Assembly (NCBI GenBank): GCA_017525915.1
Contig: JAFXSC010000002.1
Span: 62,001-126,000 of the forward strand
Reading direction: 5' to 3'
From: Ruminococcus sp.
Lineage (GTDB): Bacteria; Bacillota; Clostridia; Oscillospirales; Ruminococcaceae
DNA length: 64,000 nucleotides
The notes below the pieces were generated by a model. That model had not been told where the DNA came from, made no database searches, and saw nothing but the letters and a program-made list of their open reading frames with translations. The stretch's first letter is position 1; every line of letters starts with the position of its first letter. This document shows positions 8,024 to 15,333 of this stretch, in pieces. A program made the position numbers and the translations under genes.

Positions 8024-9154
8024 TTAGCCTTCAAGCGGTGAGAGTATCCCGTTACGGCAGATATTCTCAATGCCGAACAGTATGAGCGTCTGTTCATAGT
8101 CCGAAAGCTCGACCACGCTGCTTACAGGCTCGTCAAGGAGCTCAGGAGATACAACGTCTATCTCGCTGTAATGCTGGAGCAGGAATGGTATGAAGCAGTC
8201 GGCATAGCTGTCCTTGATAACGAGCAGCCGGCGCTCGTTGTTGACATTGGTCTTTATTTTCAAAAGCGGAACGTCGTCCCCGAGATATGCACTGTACATA
8301 TAGTCAGAGCTGAGCTGCCTTTCATCGTATATCTTCTTGTCGGCAGTTCTTCCGCTGTTGTAATATCCAGTGCAGCTCACTACCTCCGCACCGTTCGGAT
8401 AGTAGTAGAAATCAAGTATATCCGCATCTGCCGCGGTACAGAAACTGCGGTTGTAGAGATTGCCGCGGAAGTCAGACGTGACGTGTCTGACGGTATACTT
8501 GTCAAAGGTCGTAGGAAGGAAGCCAAGCTTCTGTATGACCGTGCGGTAAACGCAGTAAGCTCCGTAGCTCGTCCACTTTGTATCGTTGCGGTAGTAGATG
8601 TAGTTCTCGTTGAGCATTTTCAGTATGTTGTAAGCATCGATGCGCTTTATGCTTACGCTGAGCTTTTCGTAGAAATCGCTTATCTGCTGGCTCTCGCGGT
8701 AATAGTCAAGATATTCCGGAAGCCTTTCACGGTACACTCCGGATGAAGTCGGAATGACTGCCACATAGAGCGCTCCGCCGTACTGCGAAGCAAAGCTGTT
8801 GACAGCTGCGACGCTCCCGTTATTGATACGGCGTTCGGAAGTCTTTGCGTCAAGGAGCATATCGTCAGATATGAACACACCGTTCACTATATCCTCAGCT
8901 ATGCCGGAACGAAGCCTTGTGTTGAGCTTTAACCATTCAGTCCTGAAGGGAAAGTGGTCTGCGATGTATGCCGACATATCCCTGGCAGCAGAGCCGTCCG
9001 CAGCTGACGAGAGACTAAGTGAAGGACGTCCTGCAAGCGCCCTGTTCTCATCAGCAGAGCGGTTCTCCTTATGCGAAAAGACCGTAAGCAGCAGAAAATA
9101 CGCCATGTATGCAAGGACCGCTATCGCAGTGATCCTGTTTGCAAGCTTAGTCAT
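8024..9154 (-). CDS. DHHW/AlgJ-like membrane-anchored SGNH-fold protein, catalytic His replaced
   Basis: A 376-residue protein with an N-terminal membrane helix (about 8-27) and an extracytoplasmic domain of the DHHW/AlgJ-AlgX type, which in alginate and related systems works with a neighbouring MBOAT acyltransferase to O-acetylate a surface polymer. The segment ADHFPFRTEW (65-74) and the Ser motif IKDSYAD (313-319) are present. The signature D-x-H-W reads DTKW (191-194): the AAG codon at 8576-8578 puts Lys where catalytic His is expected. It follows the MBOAT gene by 15 bp. I am fairly sure of the family, less of activity. Confidence 0.75.
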   Translation of the reverse strand: MTKLANRITAIAVLAYMAYFLLLTVFSHKENRSADENRALAGRPSLSLSSAADGSAARDMSAYIADHFPFRTEWLKLNTRLRSGIAEDIVNGVFISDDMLLDAKTSERRINNGSVAAVNSFASQYGGALYVAVIPTSSGVYRERLPEYLDYYRESQQISDFYEKLSVSIKRIDAYNILKMLNENYIYYRNDTKWTSYGAYCVYRTVIQKLGFLPTTFDKYTVRHVTSDFRGNLYNRSFCTAADADILDFYYYPNGAEVVSCTGYYNSGRTADKKIYDERQLSSDYMYSAYLGDDVPLLKIKTNVNNERRLLVIKDSYADCFIPFLLQHYSEIDVVSPELLDEPVSSVVELSDYEQTLILFGIENICRNGILSPLEG

Positions 9155-9169
9155 ATGTTCCCCTCCCGT

Positions 9170-10552
9170 TCACAGCTTTATGAGTATCATTTCAGAACTG
9201 CCGGTGTATGACATCAGCGCAGTACATACAGTGAGCAGCGCAAGGACTACCAGCGGTGTTGCCGCTGTCAGGGCAGTCTTTACGGTATTCTTCCCGGAAC
9301 GCACCATCATGTTCCTGAAAAGGTCGGTCGCCGCGTACATTGTTATGAGCAGTACAACGACATAGGCTTTCAGCAGATACAGCGAGAAGGCATCAGCAAA
9401 TCCTCCGCCGGCACCGCCTATCATTGCCCAGAGGTACCTCAGAGAGTAGGAAATGCTTTCTCCCGAAAGGAATACTCCGAACACCATTGCGGCAAATGCC
9501 GTGTAGATGCCTCCGGTAACGTTGAGTATCCTGCCGCGGCTCAGACGATTCTCAGCAGTTATAGCCATACCTATGAGTATGCCCCATATCAGGCCGTTTA
9601 TGCTGAAAACATACCAGAAGCCGAGTATTCCCCATACACATATGAATATCAGCTTCTTCACGATGCCGCTTCTGAACCGAGATGAAGCGGTCTTTGTGAT
9701 ATAACGGCGCATCCACTGAACGACCTGTATATGCCACCTCGCGGCGAAATAGCGTATCTTTATGCTGAAAAGCGGATAGTTGAAGCTCTGCGGCATCCTC
9801 AGACCGAAGCAGTAGCCTGCTCCTGTCCCCATATCCGCAAGTCCGGAAAGAGTGAAGTAAAGGCAGAGGATATACGCAAGGGCACCGAGCCACGCTGTGA
9901 GTGCCGACATCGCTCCGACGTCGGTCGTCCTGACGGCTTCATAAAGCAGATAAAGCGTATCGGCCGCAAGAACCTTCTTTGCAAGCCCCTTTACGAATAT
10001 GGTCATTCCTGCGCCTATCTCTGCAAGCTCCGGTTTGCGGCTGTCGAGCACCTTCGAGAAGCTGCCGTATCTCAGAAGCGGTCCCATGATGAGACGCGGG
10101 AAGAATATGAAATAGAGCCAGAAACGCAGGAAGTTACGTTCGGCTCTGAGCCTTCCGGTATAGACATCTGCAAGTGTACCGATGCCGCCTAACACCATGA
10201 AGGATACTCCGAGCGGGAAGAATGACTCCGGTATTCCTGCCCCTTCCCTCAGTGCGGACAACAGCTCCGAACGGAACAGGAAAAGCGAGAACACATCGAA
10301 AAATATTCCTCCGCAAAGAACTGTGCAGGCTTCCGGTCTGTTCTCCCTCCTGCTCTCGATAGTACGGCAGACGACATAGTTCACACCTGCGAATACCGCC
10401 GTGAAAACAAGGCAGTGCAGACCGAGCATTCCGCAGAATACAGCGCTCAGCAGCAAAAGAACGAGCGGCTGGTGCTTTTTCGGTGTGAGGTAGTATATCA
10501 GCAGGGAGACGGGAAGAAAGCCGTATATGAACATCAGACTGCTATATATCAT
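9170..10552 (-). CDS. MBOAT (AlgI/DltB-like) O-acyltransferase family protein with divergent active site
   Basis: A 460-residue membrane-bound O-acyltransferase with about 11 helices. I use the start at 10552 (MIYSSLMFIYGF), which has a GGAGG site and overlaps the upstream TOPRIM gene by 11 bp; 10588 lies inside that gene. The family segment FAARWHIQVVQWMRRYI (about 269-285) is present, including His274. The second motif, normally GLWHG followed by WGxxHG, reads GFWYVFS and WGILIG, so the catalytic His is Tyr314 (codon 9611-9613) and the later His is Ile. The downstream DHHW partner has also lost its catalytic His. Confidence 0.8.
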   Translation of the reverse strand: MIYSSLMFIYGFLPVSLLIYYLTPKKHQPLVLLLLSAVFCGMLGLHCLVFTAVFAGVNYVVCRTIESRRENRPEACTVLCGGIFFDVFSLFLFRSELLSALREGAGIPESFFPLGVSFMVLGGIGTLADVYTGRLRAERNFLRFWLYFIFFPRLIMGPLLRYGSFSKVLDSRKPELAEIGAGMTIFVKGLAKKVLAADTLYLLYEAVRTTDVGAMSALTAWLGALAYILCLYFTLSGLADMGTGAGYCFGLRMPQSFNYPLFSIKIRYFAARWHIQVVQWMRRYITKTASSRFRSGIVKKLIFICVWGILGFWYVFSINGLIWGILIGMAITAENRLSRGRILNVTGGIYTAFAAMVFGVFLSGESISYSLRYLWAMIGGAGGGFADAFSLYLLKAYVVVLLITMYAATDLFRNMMVRSGKNTVKTALTAATPLVVLALLTVCTALMSYTGSSEMILIKL

Positions 10553-11141
10553 TGTTTTCCTCCATAAGAGCGGCTGTTCTCTCCGCAAGCTCCTCCGCGT
10601 TCATCATTGTGTTGAGCACCTCCGTGAGAGACGAAGCCGAAAGCAGTTCAGGAAGTCCGAGTGACTTCTGAAGACGCTTCCTCAGTGCGGAGCTGTCCCT
10701 GCCGCCGCTGAGTCCGAGCTCATAGAGCGTGAGCTTTGTGATATCTCCGGCAGAAGTACGCTCTGAATGCGTGATGCCTGCCTTTTCAAATGCTTCTTCA
10801 AGCAGCTTCACGCTTATGCCCTCCACGCCAAGCTTTCCCTCCGCAGAAGGCTTGGTCTTGCGCTTTTCCTTGCCGAAAACATCGGGGATATACACGCACC
10901 TTACGCTTCCCTCTCCGACCGCGCCCTTGATATAGCCGCGTATGCGTCTGCCGGCACTGTCGGAATCCGTGAGTATTATTATACCCTTGGTACGGGCATA
11001 GTAGCGTATGAGCTCAAGCTTTTCTGCGTCTTTGAAGATGCCGAAGCCGTTGGTGACTATAATTACTGCGTCCAGCATGGACGAAAGCTTTATCTTGTCG
11101 TATTTTCCCTCAACGATGACAGCCTCGTCTAACCTTATCAT
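10542..11141 (-). CDS. TOPRIM-domain protein, RNase M5-like
   Basis: A 199-residue protein whose N-terminal half is a TOPRIM domain: the Glu motif VEGKYDK is near residue 11 and the Asp motif DSDSAGRRIRGYI near 58. The C-terminal half matches the layout of RNase M5 (RnmV), which matures 5S rRNA by cutting both strands of the precursor. RNase M5 is usually encoded beside ksgA; here it sits after holA. Of two adjacent ATGs, the one at 11141 has better spacing from GGAGG than the one at 11144. Confidence 0.7.
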   Translation of the reverse strand: MIRLDEAVIVEGKYDKIKLSSMLDAVIIVTNGFGIFKDAEKLELIRYYARTKGIIILTDSDSAGRRIRGYIKGAVGEGSVRCVYIPDVFGKEKRKTKPSAEGKLGVEGISVKLLEEAFEKAGITHSERTSAGDITKLTLYELGLSGGRDSSALRKRLQKSLGLPELLSASSLTEVLNTMMNAEELAERTAALMEENNDI

Positions 11142-11152
11142 CATTTCCTCCG

Positions 11153-12235
11153 TTAATTTGCGGTCATGAGCATTCTTGTAATCATCTGCTCAAGGACGAT
11201 CTTCTCGTCAGCCGATGTGGAATTCAGCTTTGCAGCAGTGTCCCTGAGTATCACGATGCAGCTCCGGAGACGCTTTATGCTCATGCGGCTGCTGTCGCGG
11301 AAGGCATTGCCGACCTTGAAGCCCCATTTATAGCCGAAATCCGCAGTCATATCTTCCTGGGTACGCATCGTTTTTTTCGCACAAGCCGCGCGGTACATAT
11401 CAATGAATGATGCTGTGATATTGAAAAGAACAGTTCCACGGTTATCTTTGTCGGACATCAACTCACCGAGTGCCTCGAAAGCCTCCGCCCTTCTTGATGC
11501 CGCAACAGCATTGGCAAGCCTGAAAACATTGGGATTGCTCTGGTGGTGCACCATGCTGAGTATGGTCTCGCGGTCTATCTCCCTGCTGCCTGAATAGGCG
11601 CAGAGCTTGTCCACCTCATTCTTTATGGCAAGCGGGTCGGAAAGGCAGAGCTCGTTGATGAGCCTTGCATTTTCGAGCGATATCGCGCTCCCTCTTGCGG
11701 ACACAGCGGCAGCTATATCCTTAGCGGCAGCCTCCGGTGTCTTGACCGGACATTCAACTGTGATACCGTTCTTTGCGGCAAAGTCGGCAAGCTTCTTGTT
11801 CTTGTCGTTAATCACCTGACTGCCGGACTTTTTGTCGTACTTGGTCTTTATCTCGAAACCGGTGACGTTGAATATCACTACGGTCATAGGAGGTATATCC
11901 TTTATCGCCTCAAGGAGCTTCTTGTTGAGGTCCTCGGCAGTGTATCCGCGCATATCGTCACGCGGTCTTTCACAGTTGTAATCGTTCACCAGTATACAGT
12001 TATAGTCCGACATCATCGGCATCATCTGTATGGTATCGGAGAGCTCCGTGAATGACAGTTCCCTGCCGTTCAGCTTTGTGAGCGCAAATTCTTCGTTCTC
12101 TCCTGCGGCTGCACGGACTATCAGCTTCGTGAGCTTTTCGACGTCCGTGACGTTCTGACCGTAGATATAGTATAGGTTGGCTGGTCCGCTCTTTTTCAGC
12201 TCAGCAGCGGCAGCCTTTGCATTCATATACGGCAT
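11153..12235 (-). CDS. holA: DNA polymerase III subunit delta
   Basis: The delta subunit opens the sliding clamp within the replicative clamp loader. The 360-residue protein begins with the family-typical SGPANLYYIYGQNVTDVEKL and has the AAA+-like N-terminal and all-helical C-terminal layout of HolA; it lacks a working Walker A, as expected for delta. The start at 12235 has an AGGAGG site and overlaps the comEC stop by 1 base (TAATG). The comEC-holA order is a frequent Firmicute arrangement. Confidence 0.9.
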   Translation of the reverse strand: MPYMNAKAAAAELKKSGPANLYYIYGQNVTDVEKLTKLIVRAAAGENEEFALTKLNGRELSFTELSDTIQMMPMMSDYNCILVNDYNCERPRDDMRGYTAEDLNKKLLEAIKDIPPMTVVIFNVTGFEIKTKYDKKSGSQVINDKNKKLADFAAKNGITVECPVKTPEAAAKDIAAAVSARGSAISLENARLINELCLSDPLAIKNEVDKLCAYSGSREIDRETILSMVHHQSNPNVFRLANAVAASRRAEAFEALGELMSDKDNRGTVLFNITASFIDMYRAACAKKTMRTQEDMTADFGYKWGFKVGNAFRDSSRMSIKRLRSCIVILRDTAAKLNSTSADEKIVLEQMITRMLMTAN

Positions 12236-14286
12236 TACAGCCTCCTTATCCTGTGACTTCCGCCCTTTCCGAGCGTTATCTCGAAATCGTTTGCAAAATC
12301 CGTTCCTATGCGAATACCCTCACCTTCGGCATCTGCGGTACTTTTTCTTCCGTAGTACAGCAGCAGTCCGCCTTCACCTTCATATTCCCTGCCTGACGGA
12401 ATGAAAACCGCCCTGCTGTCTCCGTATTCGACAGTGAGGACACCGCTGTCATATCTGACGGAATAGTCTCCACAGTCATAACAGAAGCCGTTTTCGCCCC
12501 AATCGCTGACGGTGCTGCCGTTTACATAGACATCGCCGGCAGAATTCCAGCTGTCAACAGAGATATAGTCAAGTGCTCCTTCATATGCGGCATACTGCGA
12601 GGGAGCGTTTCTGGTCAGGAACACTGCCCTTAATGACGTCTGACCGTTGTCGGCAAGATATCTGCTTACATGGTCCGGACATTTATAGCTTCCGCTTAGG
12701 TCAAACACGTCCGATCTGCCGTGATAGCTCAGGACCACAGCGGTATTGCCGCCGCTGCCGAGTACGGCTAAATTGAACTGCTCACGGCGCACAGCTCCGC
12801 TTATCGCAGATGCAGCCATGACAGCACAGCAGGCAGCAGCAGCCGCATAAGCTGTAACTTTTCTGCTCCGGAAAAATATGTACACCAGCACCACGACTCC
12901 TGCCGCGATGAAAGCTGTAAGCACCGCCGCCTTTCCGCCGGCATGGAAGTAGAGCCGGTCAAGTCCGGCAGCAGTCCGGGAGATCGCAAGCACTCCCTCC
13001 GCAACATACTTTGCAGGTATCAGCAGAAAGGTCAGCTTTCCGCCTGTGAACACGAAGATATAGCCGGTCACGAGAAGAACTGTACACAGCGGCAGAAGCA
13101 GAAGATTTGCAAGAGGAGCTATCGCAGGCATACCGCCGTAGTATTTCAGGTTCAGCGGAAGTATACAGAGCTGGGCACACAGTACGGCAAAGAAAGACTT
13201 TGCAGCAAGCGGCAGAAAGCCTTTCTCCGGTATGTTTTTCGTCATATACTGTCCGAATACGCCTATGCCGAACGTTCCGGCGGCGGACATAAGAAATCCG
13301 GCGCTGTATACCGCATACGGATTTGCTGTGCATATGATGATGACGGCTGTGGACAGCGAGGTCAGCACATCTGCCTGCCGCCGGAAAAGCCTTCCCAGAC
13401 AGAGCATATCAGCCATTATCGCTGCTCTCACCGCAGATACCGGTGAATCTGCCGCTGTCAGCAGCAGAAGAAGAAATACGTTGAGCAGTCCGAACGAAAC
13501 GAAGCGGTTCACCCCGAGGACTTTCAGCAGCCACATGAGTGCGGCTGCTCCTATCGCGGCATGAAGTCCGGAGACCGCAAGAATATGCGCTATTCCGCAG
13601 CGTGAAAGTACGGTCCGAGTATCGCCGTCAACAGTTCCGGAAGCCTTTCCGAATAGCATTCCTGCAAGAAAGCTGCCTGCATCGAAGCCCATTTCTCTCT
13701 CCAGTCCGGAGCATATATCCTCACGGTAGGCAACAATGTAGTTTTTCAAGCGCGAAGCTCCCCTGTAAGTGACAGAAATATCCTCTGCACGGTCGATAAC
13801 AAGGTAAACTCCCTCCGACTTCAGACGGCTGCCGGTCTTGTAGAGGTAGCTGTCCTCAGGCTTGGAAAATGTGCAGTAACCGACACTTACCCTGTCACCG
13901 TACCTGACATCGAGCACATCGGTGCGGAGAAGGAATTTTGCCTTTGCATCGCCGTTTATACTGCCTTTGAGCGTATACTCAGCTCTGTTCCCGGTGTACT
14001 CCCTTATGCCTGTAACAGTTCCGGAACAGCTTCCAGCCGTGCCGTCATACCGGACAGCCGGCGTATACATGAGCGCGGTATAAGCGGCATGATAGCCGAA
14101 TGCGAACACAAACACAGCGGCAGCTATGATATAGTCGGCTCGGTCTGCATTCAGCCGCCTTGCCGAAATAAGAAAAACGACCGCAGCAGTCAGTATTGCC
14201 GCAGCGAGATAAGTTCCGCTAAAAAGTGAAGCGAAAAACAACCCCGCCAAATATACTGCCGCAGCTAAAATCATTTTTCGCTTCAT
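12235..14286 (-). CDS. comEC: ComEC/Rec2-type DNA uptake channel with degenerate beta-lactamase-fold domain
   Basis: ComEC forms the membrane channel for single-stranded DNA during natural transformation. The 683 residues include N-terminal helices with a DUF4131-like soluble region (about 20-190), then the competence domain with the conserved HILAVSGLHAAIG near residue 235 and about ten helices. The C-terminal region (about 500-683) lies where the metallo-beta-lactamase domain should be but lacks its HxHxDH ligands: the equivalent stretch reads VFLTRNAPSQYAAYE. That domain is thought to be a nuclease in full-length ComEC, so DNA processing is doubtful here. Confidence 0.88.
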   Translation of the reverse strand: MKRKMILAAAVYLAGLFFASLFSGTYLAAAILTAAVVFLISARRLNADRADYIIAAAVFVFAFGYHAAYTALMYTPAVRYDGTAGSCSGTVTGIREYTGNRAEYTLKGSINGDAKAKFLLRTDVLDVRYGDRVSVGYCTFSKPEDSYLYKTGSRLKSEGVYLVIDRAEDISVTYRGASRLKNYIVAYREDICSGLEREMGFDAGSFLAGMLFGKASGTVDGDTRTVLSRCGIAHILAVSGLHAAIGAAALMWLLKVLGVNRFVSFGLLNVFLLLLLTAADSPVSAVRAAIMADMLCLGRLFRRQADVLTSLSTAVIIICTANPYAVYSAGFLMSAAGTFGIGVFGQYMTKNIPEKGFLPLAAKSFFAVLCAQLCILPLNLKYYGGMPAIAPLANLLLLPLCTVLLVTGYIFVFTGGKLTFLLIPAKYVAEGVLAISRTAAGLDRLYFHAGGKAAVLTAFIAAGVVVLVYIFFRSRKVTAYAAAAACCAVMAASAISGAVRREQFNLAVLGSGGNTAVVLSYHGRSDVFDLSGSYKCPDHVSRYLADNGQTSLRAVFLTRNAPSQYAAYEGALDYISVDSWNSAGDVYVNGSTVSDWGENGFCYDCGDYSVRYDSGVLTVEYGDSRAVFIPSGREYEGEGGLLLYYGRKSTADAEGEGIRIGTDFANDFEITLGKGGSHRIRRL

Positions 14287-14295
14287 ATTATTACC

Positions 14296-14835
14296 TTACT
14301 TGAAGAAAAGCGGTAGCTTTTCAAGGAACACAATGTCGGTCCTGTCAGCAGCATCTCCCTCTGCGAGAACGGCTGCCTTGCAGGAGATAATGCCTCCGGC
14401 AGCAGCGGTCAGCTTTTCGAGCGCAGTAAGCGACTCGCCTGTGCTGATAACATCGTCAACGAGGAGGACCTTCCTGCCGCGGAGCATTTCTGCTTTGTCG
14501 CCGGAAAGGCAGAGCTTCTGCTCGTTTGCCGTCGTTATGGACTTTACCTTTACCTCGATAGGGTCAGACATATAGAGCTTTACGGACTTTCTTGCAACTA
14601 CATAGGGCTTTCCGGACTGACGTGCCATTTCGTAGGCAAGCGGTATGCCCTTGGACTCAGCCGTGAGGATAACATCGAAGTCGCTGCACTTTTTCAGCAG
14701 CTCCTCTGCACAGGCTACGGTCAGCTCAACGTCAGAGAACATGATGAAAGCCGCGATATCGAGTTTATCGTTTATCGGGCAGCGGAGAAGCTCTCTCTCC
14801 AGCCCTGCAATGGTCATTTTGTAGGTCTCAGCCAT
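14296..14835 (-). CDS. Type I phosphoribosyltransferase (APRT-like)
   Basis: A 179-residue phosphoribosyltransferase. The PRPP-binding motif VLLVDDVISTGESL lies at about residues 121-134, and the segment ILTAESKGIPLAYEMAR near 55-71 matches the adenine/xanthine PRTase layout. It probably converts a purine base to its nucleotide, but the hood residues that set base specificity cannot be read with confidence, so I do not assign apt or xpt. It is followed by comEC after 9 bp and preceded by the HIT gene after 10 bp. Confidence 0.8.
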   Translation of the reverse strand: MAETYKMTIAGLERELLRCPINDKLDIAAFIMFSDVELTVACAEELLKKCSDFDVILTAESKGIPLAYEMARQSGKPYVVARKSVKLYMSDPIEVKVKSITTANEQKLCLSGDKAEMLRGRKVLLVDDVISTGESLTALEKLTAAAGGIISCKAAVLAEGDAADRTDIVFLEKLPLFFK

Positions 14836-14845
14836 AGCTTACACC

Positions 14846-15199
14846 TCATTCGGTCTTGCCGAGGGACTCGGGTCCCCAGCCCATTTTCACGCCTGCAAGC
14901 ATATGGAAGTGGATATGCTTCACGGTCTGACCTGCGTCGTCGCCGCAGTTGTTGATGATGCGGAAGCTCTCGATGCCCTCCTGCTTTGCTATCTTAGCGG
15001 CAGCCTCGAAAACCTTGCCGATAACTGCGGAATTTTCGCCTGTTATCTGGTCAGCGCCGCTGATGTGAACCTTGGGTACGATAAGGCAGTGGAAGGGAGC
15101 GATAGGAGCGATATCCCTGAAAGCGAAAACATACTCGTCTTCATAGACCTTTGTGCTGGGGATATCTCCGTTAATAATCTTGCAGAATAAGCAGTCCAT
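14846..15199 (-). CDS. HIT-family (HinT-like) nucleotide hydrolase
   Basis: A 117-residue histidine-triad protein. The triad HIHFHMLAG (about 96-104) is intact and the N-terminus CLFCKI is typical of bacterial HinT, which hydrolyses adenosine phosphoramidates and acyl- or aminoacyl-AMP. The start has an AAAGGAG site. Placement beside alaS is suggestive, since HinT acts on aminoacyl-AMP, but that link is inference. Confidence 0.92.
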   Translation of the reverse strand: MDCLFCKIINGDIPSTKVYEDEYVFAFRDIAPIAPFHCLIVPKVHISGADQITGENSAVIGKVFEAAAKIAKQEGIESFRIINNCGDDAGQTVKHIHFHMLAGVKMGWGPESLGKTE

Positions 15200-15229
15200 A
15201 GTAATTCTCCTTTACGTTATATTAGCCGT

Positions 15230-15323
15230 CAGCCATTAGCCATTAGCTGAATGTGTTCGCTGCGCTCACACGTTTTTAAGATACATCGTCGCAGGCGATA
15301 CCGCAAGCTAATGGCTAATGGCT
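15230..15323. repeat. 18-bp perfect inverted repeat between alaS and the HIT gene
   Basis: AGCCATTAGCCATTAGCT (15230-15247) is repeated exactly in inverted orientation at 15306-15323, around 58 bp. Each arm is itself a tandem of ATTAGCC. The enclosed region contains TTCGCTGCGCTCAC, which resembles TTCGCTTACGCTCAC on the other side of alaS. No U-run follows the arms, so it does not look like a simple terminator. Confidence 0.7.
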
Positions 15324-15333
15324 TATTATTATA

